In this document: positions 1-10,799 of the stretch, piece after piece
Layout: each line of letters begins with the position of its first letter
Position numbering within the stretch: the first letter of the stretch is position 1
From: Platerodrilus igneus
Lineage: Eukaryota; Arthropoda; Insecta; Coleoptera; Lycidae
Assembly: GCA_036346225.1 (NCBI GenBank)
Contig: JARFIW010001320.1
Span: 1,302,001-1,366,000, forward strand
Length of the DNA stretch: 64,000 nucleotides
Direction: 5' to 3'
Notes under the pieces: generated by a model
What the model saw: the letters and a program-made list of their open reading frames with translations, nothing else
Told to the model about the DNA's origin: nothing
Databases searched by the model: none
Program-made: the position numbers and the translations under genes

Positions 1-1555
1 AGTTTCTTCAAAGTAACTGTAGATTTAAGATTTGTGATTTTTATAAAAGAGCGTATGCCGATATTTAAATCTGCAATTACTATAGTGCTTTGTAATTTGA
101 TAATTTTATTGTAAGAGAAAATACAAAAGCATTCATTAAAAATCCGTGTGTAAATATTTATTGTCCTAAAAAATATTAGTTTTATTGCATTGATTAAGAT
201 TGTAAAATAAGTTTAAAATACCACAATAAATGCAATTTAATTCAAAACGTTATAAAAAAATTGCAAGTTTTTAATGCAAAGTAGTTTTCTTTCAAAGAAA
301 CCAATTTTGTCATGGTTCTGGAATAAATTATATTTACATTATTAGCAACGTGAATAAATATATACGTCATTCAAGGAACGGAATAACACCGACAAACTAT
401 AGACCAGATAAGATAACAAGTTTTAGTAGCTAGTTATTACAAAAGCACGTAGGGGAGAGAAATACCGGCTTTAATGAAGGATGAGAAACTTTTTATGATC
501 GCTATAAATTTAAAGTGATGGGCCATTAAAGAAATAAGAACGCGAAATCGCGGTTAGTTGTTGCATCATGAAGATAACTCATCTTCGAGAATGTAATCAG
601 AATTCGAAGAACGATGACGTATTAAGATTGTGTTATTATATTAAGACGGATTTTCATTCATTCATTAATTCAAGATTCAGCGTTGAAGTTTTGAACAAGA
701 GTCAGTCAACATTCGATCATTGTTATTTTATGGAGTGCAACGACAATTTATTGCTCAAATATAAATAACAAATTATATTGGTACAGGGTCACCGGCTAAT
801 TTTAATCTATTAAAAATAAATGTACTTTTGTAAACTGTTATTTCTAAGTATGAAGATTGATTAAAAATGGAAATCTCAAATGGAACCAGTAATTTCTCGA
901 TGCAGTTAATTCTAATGGAAACGATTTTTAGATAGCGATAGAGAAAAGAATACAAGCAAGAAATTGATATTTCAAGCGCGAGTAAAATTTTGTTTTAAAC
1001 CTATCGAGACAATTCGGGTATTATAAAGCAGATTAAGCTAGTATAAGTATTTACTTTGCGCATACAAATATTATTTGAGAATGGATGGTTTAATTTTAGC
1101 AATTTTGAACTCAGATCTCGAGGAAATCTGACTCTTATAAAAATTTCTGCTCGACGTCGTTAATCAATTACAGTAAGAGACGGGGTAATACAAGGATATT
1201 TAAATTATCCACAAAAATTTTTCGACTCACATATGAAATGTTTTTGAATTTTCTAATTACTAACAAAAATTAGATGAAGCTTGTATTAATATGTAAGTAG
1301 TGATAAAATGTCGTTTCTTACTAAATTTAAGCTTTCTTTATATCTGTGCGTAAGTAGATTACTTAGATAATGTGTATAGAAGAAGGATGTTTTTGAATGC
1401 ATCAAGCATTGCTCATAAAATTTTGTTGAGATTTTTTTGTTTTATTTCATATTCATAAAATTCACAGCATATTTCTCGTTGAACTAGAAAAAGAAGATAG
1501 GCAAAATAAAGATAAGAATTTCTATTTTCTATTAAACGAACATCCGTTGCATCCT
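1..1555. other. AT-rich stretch, no gene recognised
   Basis: I see no recognisable protein domain, RNA gene or repeat. One open frame of 66 codons at 568-768 (+) has no known motif, ordinary low-complexity composition and no visible splice context, so I do not call it a gene. A diverged transposon remnant or intergenic DNA is equally possible. Confidence 0.4.
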
Positions 1556-1578
1556 TATATATATATATATGTATATAT
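1556..1578. repeat. (TA)n microsatellite
   Basis: Short TA tract with one G interruption. It is followed at once by TTGCTATGATAA, which resembles the TTGCTGTG sequences that follow other (TA)n tracts in this window (43,584; 47,073). It may be the distal edge of the inverted LTR-like copy whose other edge is the (TA)n at 4,843. Confidence 0.8.
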
Positions 1579-2999
1579 TGCTATGATAATAAGGTTATAT
1601 AAGATCACGAAGGAGGAATACCTGATGTAAATATCATAAAAACTACGAAAACCAAACTTTTAAATCTAAAAATGTACATAATTCATTCGTTATGCAAAAG
1701 CAAATACAAATTACTCTGTATAAAATCGATAACAAGCTACAATTAATTAAAGAAAGCTCATTCCGTAATAACCTCACTACATTCATTAAAATAAATAATT
1801 GCGGAAGCAATACGATCATTTTTAGAGCATTTAAAAACATGCCTGAGCTCAAAGCAAACAAATTCAGCATATTTGAAGAAAAATATCTGTGAAATAAAGT
1901 TTCTTTCAATCAAAACGCATTTGCGTAAAGAAGTTAATAAACGCGTGTAGATTTATACTAGTTTGTATACACAAACATTTAAAAAAAGCATATTTTATAA
2001 AGTATAGATATTTAAAGTTCCTATGTACGTGCGATTTTGAACGTATACAAAATGCCATATTAATAAAACAAGCGTGTGTACATAAGGTATGGATATTAAA
2101 ATTCCGACGTACGTGCAATTTAAAACGTACACAAACTACCATTTGTTAATAAAGTCCCTCTAGAAAATTGCAGCATACGTGCAATTTACAACGTACATAT
2201 TGAACTTGCTAAAAACAAAAACAACTTGCAGATAACTATAGAAACGCTTTTTTCACAGACAAACAACTGATAGCGTGCTGTCAACCAATTAGAACGCGTG
2301 AAACATTCTAGAAGAAACTTGTTCTATAAAACTAACGTAACCGATAAAGGAGCATCATTTTAATAATCCAAGAGCCGACTGTGCTAGTTGAAAAAAAATT
2401 GTTACGTAAATAAAATACTAGTGAAAGTAAAATTTATAATTTCAAGTGACATGAACAAATGCGCGTTGTACTAAGTGTATATAGAATTTTGCTGTTAATT
2501 AAATGTAAGTCTAGAAATAATTGATGTAAATAGAAATCTTTGCAATTTATTAATTTAGGGCTCCAAGTAACTCTAAGTAATACTTCCGCAATACTTTATG
2601 GTTAATACTTCAAAATATTGGGCAAACGACTCCAAGCTGCTAATCAATATTTCAAAGTACTGGGTTAACACGCTAAAGTTGCTGGTTAACAATCTTCATC
2701 TACGGAACAAACGACCGATTTGGGCAAGGAAACTCCAACAAGAAGAAAACCAGGAGGAATATAACGTCATGATTATCTTTAAATCTATAGTATGTTGTAC
2801 TCATAATTTTACATAATTGATGTATTCGGAATTGAGCTTAAAAGTTGCATGTAATTTAAATATTTTGTGCAAAAAGTCAACAAAAATTTAGTACCTAAAG
2901 GTATGTTTAAGACAGATGATATTTCTTTAAACGTTCAATAAAACTATTCGTGGTAAAAATACAATTTTTTTGCGGTCTTTTATTGCTATAAAAAGGTGT
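1579..2999. other. AT-rich stretch between a (TA)n edge and LTR-like copy A
   Basis: No gene is recognisable. On the minus strand it ends in CATAGCAA followed by (TA)n, like the CACAGCAA(TA)n ends at 58,651 and 47,074, so it may be the 3' continuation of copy A carrying extra inserted DNA. It holds degenerate direct repeats at about 2,010-2,205. A short duplicated motif pair at about 2,598-2,690 makes a 72-codon frame look repetitive; I regard that frame as non-coding. Confidence 0.4.
2010..2205. repeat. Three degenerate direct repeats with a TACGTGC...AACGTA core
   Basis: The core TACGTGCRATTT followed by AACGTA occurs at about 2,026, 2,110 and 2,176 (spacings about 84 and 66 bases). Each core is itself an imperfect inverted repeat around ACGT. 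The flanking bases are also partly shared, with recurring ATAAAG- and CCATATTAATAAA-like words. It looks like an eroded minisatellite. No function is implied by the sequence. Confidence 0.5.
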
Positions 3000-4840
3000 A
3001 AAAAGGTGTAAAAGGTCTGAATAAAAGGGAGCATCTTCCACCCCTTTACGTTAATTAAACAGGTTAGTCTAATTGAGCTCAAAGACAGACCCAAATTCTC
3101 ATCATTATCAAAACATAAACTGCTAAATACTCCTTTCTACTTAAACAAGAAAATTTTACCTTAAAATTCAAAATTTGTTCTTTATACAAATTCACCACTG
3201 TCCATTTTTTTATCAAACAAATTATAAAAATTTCCAACACACACCAAAACATCAAAGATCGAACAAAATGCATAATTTACCTGAAGGTTAATGCACTCGG
3301 GGCTTCATTGTACAACGGACTTGCTCATCCCACCATTCCAGCTGGTTTATGTTTACGACTTCAGATTCTGAACGCTTTTAAACTTTTCTACCCCACCATT
3401 CATCTAAATTGTTTCAGGGCTTCTCAGGAACTCATCTATGTATGTCTAAATCTTGTTTTGTGGATCCAATCACGTTTACGAATAACATTTGATTATTAAC
3501 ACCCCCGAAAAATAGCACTGAAATTCATAATTCTTTCACGCTATACCCAAAACTGCCTACTTTTGTTTATTCATTTATCATTACTAATTTGGATAATTGG
3601 TACAGTAATACTCGCAAATATAACTAGACTTTATTACCTTGTATCTTCTTTTCTAAGTGCACTAATGCATAATAACTTATATCGTAGCACGTATTCTGCT
3701 TGAAGTATGGTATCACATCAAAAAATAAAGAGCAAAACTGTTTAAAGCATTCAATAAAATCAAAAATCTAAGAGCCAAATTGTTTAAAGTATTAAATCAA
3801 AATCGAAAATCTAAGAGAGCGAAACTGTTTAAAGTCCGGGTTTAAATAACAGCCTTGCTTGCACGTCGGATTTGTCCCTCAACGGACAATTTTCAGAATT
3901 TCGCATTCTCTGTTCCCCTCTCGACAGTCCGGCACAGCGATTCTACTAAATTTTTGCACTCGTGCCAGTTAAATTTAAGAAATTTTCACACAGCTCGCAA
4001 ACACGTCCGAGAACAACTAATTAATTTTGTATAGAAATTGTTGTGTTTTCACCTCTCATATCTGCAACTTATTTCAACCAATCGTTTCCTCGTGACGTTG
4101 CTCAAATCACGCCTTTTATTATCTGTGTCTCTGCCTTGCGCATTTTATCTGTCTTTTTCTAACAAGGTCTTAGTGGTGCAAATCGATACTCTTTACTATC
4201 GGTTATTTCAGTCCACGTGGATTCATATGTTAATATAAGCTACGGTTTATCCGACCGTTTGCAATATACGCAGAATTTTCATGTTTATCCAAACAAATTA
4301 AACAGAACGCGAGATTTAAAAATACGCAGGTGTTCATTCGTAACATTTTAACCTTCTAGATATATTTGTATGCTAGCAACGCGTCTCATATTTGGTATTA
4401 TTGGGTTTTTAAAAGCTTTTATGCATATAATACCTTAATAATCGTTCAATTAACTCCAATTAAAATAATGATGAATGGCATTGACTTCTACCCTTTAATT
4501 TTTAGTGAATACAAATTAAATATTAAATTATTATTTGGACACTTTATTTAATACCCGTTACTTAAAACTTGAATTAATTAATATAAATTTTGCACGTAAT
4601 TTCTATTTGTTTTTTTATACTTGGAATAATTAAATTACATACAAGTTGAGCATTTTAATTCTGCTTCTTTTTATAGAAAGCGTCTAGTGAATAATTTAAA
4701 TCCCTTATTTTTAATGAAACGAATAAATTTTTATGCTCCACGTTTTAATAACGCGTACCTTTTCCCAAAGCTTCCTTATACACGGTGATTAAAATTATTT
4801 GATGTAATTAATTAATTTTCTACCCTGGGCTAAATTTGAG

Positions 4841-4842
<2 letters not shown>
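3000..4842 (-). mobile_element. LTR-like repeat, copy A (inverted relative to copy B)
   Basis: This segment is the reverse complement of 56,509-58,250 (copy B) at moderate divergence. Matching landmarks include the ends beside the (TA)n tracts (CCTGGGCTAAATTTGAGTAA here against its complement at 56,509), the GGATCCA region near 3,463 against 57,812, and GAGCTCAATTAGAC-type sequence near 3,070 against 58,195. The 63-codon frame at 3,308-3,499 matches a 96-codon frame in copy B, but both are antisense to the LTR-like direction. Alignment fails at about 3,000. By analogy with copy B, the minus strand would be the LTR sense strand. The family name is not established. Confidence 0.65.

Positions 4843-4887
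<45 letters not shown>
4843..4887. repeat. (AT)n microsatellite at element boundary
   Basis: About 22 perfect AT units. It separates LTR-like copy A from the PLE block. A matching tract lies at the other end of the PLE (6,455-6,493), so the PLE appears to sit inside a (TA)n target. Confidence 0.9.
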
Positions 4888-4893
<6 letters not shown>

Positions 4894-5595
4894 CATTATT
4901 TTAATTTCTTGACCATCTGTATTAGATATATCATTGTAATTTCTTGGACGTTGGTCAATGTGTATCTATAGTTATTTCTAAAAGTAGGTAGAATAACTAT
5001 AACAATTTGTAATTGCGTTTATTATTTTTATTTTTAAGACGCGTTTCGGTCATCAGGACCATTATCAATTATGTTCTACGAAACATTACCTATAGAATAT
5101 GAAAAATATTTTTAATAATTACATACCTAAAACTGAATTGTAGATTGTGTATCTAAGCTAAAGTAAAACATTTAAACATTTGTCACGGATATAAAAATTC
5201 TCTAAAAATTGTCACTTCATAAAAATAAAATAATGTTTTACATTTAAAAATACAACAACGAAGAACACTTAAAGTATACGAATGTAATAACATTAATTAT
5301 TTACTATAAACTGTTAAATAATATAAATTGTTTAATAGTGGTATATATGAAATATGTGCAATAGGATATTTATAACAAAGTGCAATTAGGCTATTAAATT
5401 TTGGTAGAAATGTGTGAAATTGTCTTGATCGTTTTTTGAATTTATTGCTTGTGAATTTCTTTGGATTTGTATAGTTTCTAAAAATCCTCTTTTACTATCT
5501 TTCATTTCAGTACCTAAAATTTCTACATTATTAAAATCAAATTTGTGTAAATGTTTTAAGGCATGGGTTGCTAGAGGGGTGCATTTTTTGTTGTT
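4888..5595 (-). pseudogene. Penelope-like element 3' end, minus-strand fragment (GIY-YIG C-terminal part and 3' UTR)
   Basis: Reading the minus strand from about 5,595 to a TAA at 5,386-5,388 gives the C-terminal part of a PLE GIY-YIG endonuclease domain. The pattern is H-x5-H-x-FDF, then IL-x2-E, then R-x2-LE-x2-QIQR, then INSKND and a final H-F-Y-x2-LI. This is how PLE polyproteins end. The reverse transcriptase and the catalytic GIY and YIG motifs are missing. Downstream on the same strand is about 350 bases of AT-rich 3' UTR and then a hammerhead-like core at 5,038-5,062. It lies head to head with the plus-strand PLE fragment starting at 5,604. It is not functional as it stands. Confidence 0.75.
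5038..5062 (-). ncRNA. Degenerate hammerhead ribozyme core in PLE 3' region
   Basis: The minus strand reads GTCCTGATGA, CC, GAAACGCGTC. The conserved CUGAUGA and GAAA boxes and the ACGCGUC cleavage arm are present, but only two bases remain where stem II (usually 4 bp plus loop) should be, so it is probably inactive. Hammerhead motifs are an established feature of PLE terminal repeats, which supports the PLE call. The same GAAACGCGTC arm occurs intact at 49,950. Confidence 0.6.
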
Positions 5596-5603
5596 AGTTT
5601 TTA

Positions 5604-6113
5604 TTGAATATTTATGTCAACACAAAATACATACAATTACCATACATCAAATATTTAACACCACTAATTTCTAAAATATTAAAAAAACCTAACATCTGTA
5701 TAGCTTACACATATGAAAAATCGATTCGAAATTTATTCACAAAACTAAAAGACCCCACTAATCCACTTCTACGCAGCAACCTAGTTTACAAAATCACATG
5801 CAATTGCAAAAAAACGTACATAGGACAGACTTCGTAATGGTTAAAAATTAAACTTTCCCAACATCGTAGCGATGCAAAAATCGGAAAAACTTATTATGCT
5901 CTTGCTTCGCATCTACATTCTACCAAACATACAGCCAATTTCAATGAAATCACCATATTAACAGAAGACAATAACCACAAAAGACGATTATTTTTAGAAT
6001 CTTTCCACATAATACAAGACAATAATTGCATCAACAACAAACAAGACATCAATAACCTCAGTACAGTGTACTCACAACTATATAACATCACCAAAATAGA
6101 CAACCATCCATAA
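5604..6113 (+). pseudogene. Penelope-like element GIY-YIG endonuclease domain (3' end of PLE ORF)
   Basis: One frame runs from 5,604 to a TAA at 6,111-6,113 and is interrupted by a single in-frame TAA at 5,835-5,837. Before that stop it reads VYKITCNCKKTYIGQTS: the PLE-type Cys-x-Cys followed by the YIGQT form of the YIG motif. After it come LSQHRSD, then SHLHSTKHTANFNE, RRLFLESFHI, and INNKQDINNLS-x-VYSQLYN, the usual order to the PLE C terminus. The Arg expected in the L-x2-R-x3-H helix seems to be Lys (LKIKLSQH). The upstream RT is absent, so this is a 5'-truncated copy, near-intact over the endonuclease but with one stop. It sits between (TA)n tracts. Confidence 0.85.
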
Positions 6114-6450
6114 AACTAATTTACTAATTTACCTCTACATTTCAAAATATATTTAAAATCAACACACCACACCATACTATACACCCCACATGATCAAAAC
6201 AATACATCCATAATTTGCAGTTTCTACAAGTTACCTTATTTACACATTTATTTTTATGTCAATGTCAATGTCAAATAATTTCTATTCAAGCTGTGTATGC
6301 CAAAAACTATAATTTGAATACTGTTATTATCTTTATACTTTTAGCTATTTGACAAAGATTTTAAATAAATCGAAACGTCAGAAACCAGCAAATGAATATT
6401 TAATAAAAAAATCCAAACGAAAGGTATCCCAAAAAATAAATATATCAACT

Positions 6451-6454
<4 letters not shown>
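6114..6454 (+). other. PLE 3' untranslated region with hammerhead remnant
   Basis: AT-rich DNA between the PLE stop codon and the (TA)n tract. The sequence ATCGAAACGTCAG at about 6,370 resembles the second half of a hammerhead core (GAAA plus the GUC cleavage arm), and the same CGAAACGTCAGG-type word occurs in the PLE at 56,380. The CUGAUGA half is not recognisable here. Frames of 70-79 codons overlapping 6,341-6,580 only read through the (TA)n tract. Confidence 0.5.

Positions 6455-6493
<39 letters not shown>
6455..6493. repeat. (TA)n microsatellite at PLE 3' boundary
   Basis: About 19 TA units directly abutting the PLE 3' region, then TTGCTACG. Together with the tract at 4,843-4,887 it brackets the PLE. 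Confidence 0.9.
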
Positions 6494-6495
<2 letters not shown>

Positions 6496-6910
6496 CTACG
6501 ATATTGCCCCTTGCCAGATTTACAACAGTCAGTTGCCTGCTGTTCGCCTCTGTGCCTTTAAAATAATTTAAAATTAACACTATTAAATTTATGCCTCGGC
6601 TAGCTCAGTGATATAACACATGATAATATGATAACAGAGAATTCTTCCTCACTCCTCTCCAGCCCTCAATATCTCCACATAAGACAAACTAAATTAACCA
6701 AAATTGCATAATGAACTAAATAAAAATACCATTTACACACATATAGGACAAGTTATTTGCAGTCCGCAATGTAGAACAAAATAAAAAAGAATAAGATGTA
6801 TCTGTAAATAAACTCTTATGAAAATAATAAGAGCTTTATTCACCTATACAAATCGGGTTAATAGTTGTATAGCCATTAACAAAACAATAGCTTTATTAAT
6901 TCATAAGGGG
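6494..6910. other. Unrecognised stretch
   Basis: No gene is seen. It starts TTGCTACGATATTG after (TA)n, which is similar to the inverted end of the LTR-like family. A perfect 7-bp stem (CTCTTAT / ATAAGAG) lies at about 6,812-6,832. AATAAAG words on the minus strand lie directly downstream of the hammerhead at 6,911. Confidence 0.35.
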
Positions 6911-6972
6911 GGAAACATCCACTGACGGACGGTTTCGGCTTTGTTAAGCCTCATCAGAGCGAAATAGTTTCC
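6911..6972 (-). ncRNA. Type I hammerhead ribozyme
   Basis: On the minus strand a distal stem I (GGAAAC at 6,972-6,967 with GTTTCC at 6,916-6,911) encloses CTGATGAG (6,957-6,950), then a perfect stem II (GCTT, loop AACAA, AAGC), then CGAAAC and CCGTC with the predicted cleavage after the C at 6,928. All the conserved hammerhead core bases are present. Stem III is only one to two pairs (ACCGU), typical of short-stem III animal motifs, which are thought to cleave best as dimers. The proximal part of stem I is weak. It lies beside a 480-base GC-rich block that may belong to the same mobile element. Confidence 0.8.
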
Positions 6973-7452
6973 AAGAACCTTATGAAGTAATCCTCTGGGC
7001 TCGGTCCTGTACCACGAAATTTATGATTTTTAACGAAGTTGTCTCCTTTTGGTCCGGGCGGTTAAGCCAAGACCCCCACACCCCATTGCCCGTGAAACAT
7101 GATCGCGACGGCAGGGAAGGCACGGTGTGTCGGTGTTGCAAATTTGTCCCACCGGCTTCGTTTATCTCAGTGCCGGCCTATTAGCCACGAAACTACAGCT
7201 TGGGCTAAGGGGTTTGGTTTGCGGAATCGTTTTCACTTGGCTAGGGAACGGATTTTATCACGTACCAGCACAGTCTTTTGCTCTCCACCATGTTGTGGGT
7301 CTTATACCACTGAGGCCACTGCGTCACTGAAAGAGATAAGCTTATCACGATTCTTTCTACAGTAGACAGTCAATCACCTTGCCATATATTTTGGGATTTC
7401 CACTATCCGCCACTTGGAGACGCACCCAATGGGTGACCAACCGCATGGAATC
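6973..7452. other. GC-rich non-coding block beside the hammerhead
   Basis: About 480 bases clearly richer in G+C than the surroundings. Overlapping frames of 88 and 67 codons at 7,099-7,365 (+) have no recognisable motif and no protein-like conservation that I can test, so I leave them uncalled. On the minus strand this block lies upstream of the hammerhead, so it may be the body of a retrozyme, SINE or LINE UTR. Its far end abuts A1 of the tandem array. Confidence 0.4.
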
Positions 7453-7959
7453 TATCAGGGTTAGAATATTGTTATCTCCGACTATTACTTAAAAAAATAT
7501 TTTTGAACCAAAAGTTCGTGTAAATTGCTTTTTGTTATAAATTATTTACTAAATAGATACTGAATTAATAAAATTTTACAACTACAAAGTATTACCCTAA
7601 AATTATTAAATTCACAATGCGCATTTCCATTTGTCCTTTATTTTCAATTCTCTTTTATAGAAAACAAAATTTATAAAGTAATCTTACCTTGATTACAGTA
7701 TTCTTGAATTATATCCAGAAACACGGTTTCCCAATATAGACGTTTTTCTCAAGAATTGAAGTACAAACACAGTTACATAAATTGACATCCGGTTTAAATT
7801 CAAAATCCAAATTGACACAAATTTTATTTCAGCAGCTTCAAACCAATTAGATAAAAACAATTACTTTCAGTGAACGGATTAATTCTTGAAGAAATTACTT
7901 TGTAGTGTTATTTAAAATTCTCTATTGAGGTGATTAAAATCATCTAGGGTGATACTTAT

Positions 7960-8085
7960 GATATATACAGAGGTGCTTAGAATTACTACGAGTGGTACTT
8001 AGAAATCTTACAGAGTAACGTAATATTATCTTGGGTGGTACTTAGAAGTTTTTAAGGTGGTACTTAGAAGTTCTACAATAATCTC
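7960..8085. repeat. Iterated GGTGGTACTTAGAAGTT motif
   Basis: Four imperfect copies of a GGTGGTACTTAGAAG-type word occur within about 120 bases, and again at the equivalent places in A2 (about 16,700-16,810) and A3 (about 25,955-26,255, where an insertion splits the series). Clustered short direct repeats in retroelement terminal or leader regions can be protein-binding arrays, but nothing in the sequence shows this. Confidence 0.5.
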
Positions 8086-9065
8086 AAAAACAATTCAAAC
8101 AAGAAAGTTCCACTAATAATTTTATTCGGCTAAGTTGAAATATACTTAGTTTCATTCTTCAATATTTAATTATTTTCAATTGCTAATTATTCGTAGCACT
8201 TTATGTATTTTCACATTGTACTGACTCGCTGAAAAATCAGTTATCATTTTCTCTTAGTACATTTACAGTAATTTATAAATATTAATTCCAATAACGAAGT
8301 ATTTGTTTGCAAAAATTTTCATGCCACACCTCGTACTGGCGTTGATAAAATGTACATACACTATGTCCAATGAGCTATTTGCATTTTAAATATTCAAAAT
8401 TCTAATCGTTGAATACTTTGAATATCGCTAATTCGACGTTATTTTCATAAGTAAATTCCTATAATGTTTTCAATTCATTATATTTTGTAATCTCGAATTG
8501 TAAATAGCAGCTTCGTTTTGTTGGTGTCTTTTCACCTGCGAAGATGGACGATAAAAATTTACTGGGCTATGTGACCGATTGAATGTAATAAGAATACAAA
8601 TTTACCAATTTAACATTTGCGCGATTATTGATATTATTAATATGTTTTAAAATAAATAAAATTCTGGAGTTTAAATTAATACGTTTATTCCACTAATAGC
8701 TTTCAATGCTAATGAATGAAGTGATGTATAAAATTATACTCAATTGCTCCAAAATAAAGTACGCCTTAATAAAGGCTTCGCTTCTTAATACTTTGAATGA
8801 ATGAAATAATGCATAAATTCTTCCTCAATTTCGCTAATATAAAGCGCATTCTCAACAACAAACGTTTTTAATAAAAGTTAGCCCTTTTATATTTACTCAA
8901 TCAGAGTTGATATTCAAACCATCTCAACTAAGATGGCGCCCTTTTCTCAGCATCTTATAGCAACTGAAAGTTAGCAAAACTTATTTAGTTAGATTAATTA
9001 ACGGCAGTAAAATAAAATTAGCAATCTAACATCCGCTACTAGTAAGTAAGAACCGATCAAAAATT

Positions 9066-9130
9066 CGACTACGGTGAGATTTGAACCTGCCATGTATTCG
9101 GACTTCCGGTCTAGTGCATGGCTTGCCACT
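9066..9130 (-). repeat. tRNA-like (SINE-type) sequence in A1
   Basis: The minus strand reads AGTGGCAAGCCATGCACTAG, then CCGGAAGTCCGA, then GGTTCAAATCTCACC. This resembles a tRNA-type pol III promoter with a poor A box and a good B box. It is probably an old tRNA-derived SINE head embedded in segment A, because the same sequence sits at the same place in A2 and A3. It does not fold into a full tRNA by eye. Confidence 0.5.
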
Positions 9131-9930
9131 TAGTGAACGATTATTATTATCGGTTAAAGAAACACCTCCAAAAACATGTCCGTATTTGTGTAGTAGAAGA
9201 GTCTTCAAAGTAGCACGGTTTAATATTGGTGCCGCTGATAGATAAACGCATTGAAAGTATATAACAAAGGTTGTTCGTTGCAATTCTTATCTTAGACGTA
9301 CGTTGAACGCACAATGGTTCACAGGCAATTACAATCGATCTAAATCCTATTTGTCCTCCAAATGAAGACTGTGTAACAAGATCTTAAGGGCTTTGAGCTC
9401 CGGTTTTATTACAGCAAACGTTAATAGAGAGGATTTGAAACTGTTTGCCATTTGACGCTTTGATGATAATTCTACAAAATTGTTTTTCGTGTGTTTACCA
9501 TCTAGAATTGCTCTTTTATTTACTTCGCTTTAGTCATATTTCTACAACGGAATTAACGAAATGAAAGCCAAATGCATGAGTGACTTTGGTGCTACTCAAT
9601 AATTATAAACTTTGTTTAAAGACAAACAAAAATCTGATTTAAGAAAAGAGTATACATGCCAGTATTTACTTGCTCTTTTTAATGAAAAATCCATGAATAT
9701 CTAAATAAAAGCTCAACATTTTCTTTTGTGTGAGTTTTGTTTGAGAACTTGATAAATTAAAACTTGTGTTCTCCGTTTTATACACTATTGTACATACGAA
9801 AGCTGTCTGAAAACTTTAAACGACTCTTCGTGTTTCATTATTTAGATTAGAGCACAAACAATCGATTCCCTAGAAGACTTGCTACGTTCAAGAGTTAAAT
9901 TTAAGAAAAAGTTTGTCGGGGTTGTTTGCA

Positions 9931-9992
9931 GAAAAGAAACATCACCAATCTGATGAGCTGCAATACTGCAAAACCGGGTTAAGTTGTTTTTC
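9931..9992 (+). ncRNA. Hammerhead-like motif in A1
   Basis: CTGATGAG, then CTGCAATACTGCA, then AAAAC, enclosed by imperfect outer pairing (GAAAAGAA with TTGTTTTTC). Compared with A3 the stem II is less perfect (CTGCAATACTGC). The GAAA box reads AAAA, so cleavage activity is doubtful. See the A3 copy at 28,674 for the best version. Confidence 0.35.
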
Positions 9993-10799
9993 CACAGAAA
10001 ATACCGATCATATACAGTTAATATTATCATAAACTAAAGATAGCACCTTATCAAAAATATAAAGAATTTTGATAATTATTTTTAAGGGATTAATAAGATA
10101 GGTACTTATACCTATTCGTACTAAAAACGCTTTATCGAAATCGTTTTCATATCAAAAGCATCGTTATTTGAAATCACCTCTGTAGGAGTATGCAACCAAC
10201 CATACTCCTAACTTATCAAAACAAATATATAGCATGCACGCACAAACAACCCGTCGACCAATAACAGACTCGTTCAACACACTTTAAAATACAAATAGAA
10301 CCGTCTGAATGTACAATACAAACAAACCTTGATATAAAAGTAGCTCCAAACGCTAGAACAAATCACTACTTATCGTACTCTCTTTGAGAAAGTCACCAAA
10401 CTTTGTCATGTTAACTTTTTTCTGGTGGTAGTTGGAACTAAAAAAAGACCCATCTGTGCAGCCAGCTAGCTCGAGTTACGGACTTTGCAGTGAACATGAG
10501 AAATGGGAGTGGTTGTTTAATTAGACTTGTAAAAGCGATGCAAAAGATCTAAAATGTGTTAAATAAAACTATATCGGGGCGCGTGATAGGTTTTGGGCCT
10601 TTGGGAGCTTCCTTGTAAAAAATGTTAATTTCCTAAAAAAAACTCTTCTATCAATTTTATTCTCTATTATACAATTACAAAAATGACTTTTTTCTTGTTA
10701 CAATCAACCTAAACGTTAATATTCACTAAACTAATTGAAGTTGACAAAATACTTGAAATCAATAATTAATAGTTAAAAATTATGGTGAGTAGCTTGAAA

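Larger units (their letters stand above)
7453..10582 (-). repeat. Tandem-array segment A1
   Basis: First of three copies of segment A. All three start with ATCAGGGTTAGAATATT and end with CGGGGCGCG. A1 is about 3.13 kb. It lacks the roughly 680 bases found in A2 and A3 after the TAGT at 9,131, and lacks the small insertion found in A3. No protein is recognised; the 85- and 62-codon frames inside it are not conserved among copies. If the array is two Ty3/gypsy elements sharing LTRs, A is the LTR and this is the 3' LTR of the lower element. Its ends are not the usual TG...CA, so that reading is unproven. Confidence 0.75.

Noticed and set aside
3308..3499. 63-codon frame similar to a frame in copy B (57,675-57,965)
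   Set aside because: The similarity follows from the repeat DNA; both frames run antisense to the promoter-like direction of the LTR-like family.
6341..6580. Frames on both strands with Ile/Tyr repeats
   Set aside because: They read through the (TA)n tract.
7099..7365. 88-codon frame in the GC-rich block as a possible gene
   Set aside because: No recognisable motif, overlaps another frame of similar length, and lies in a probable mobile-element UTR.
9066..9130. Functional tRNA gene
   Set aside because: The B box is good, but the acceptor and anticodon stems do not pair properly; it also occurs at the same place in three copies of a repeat.
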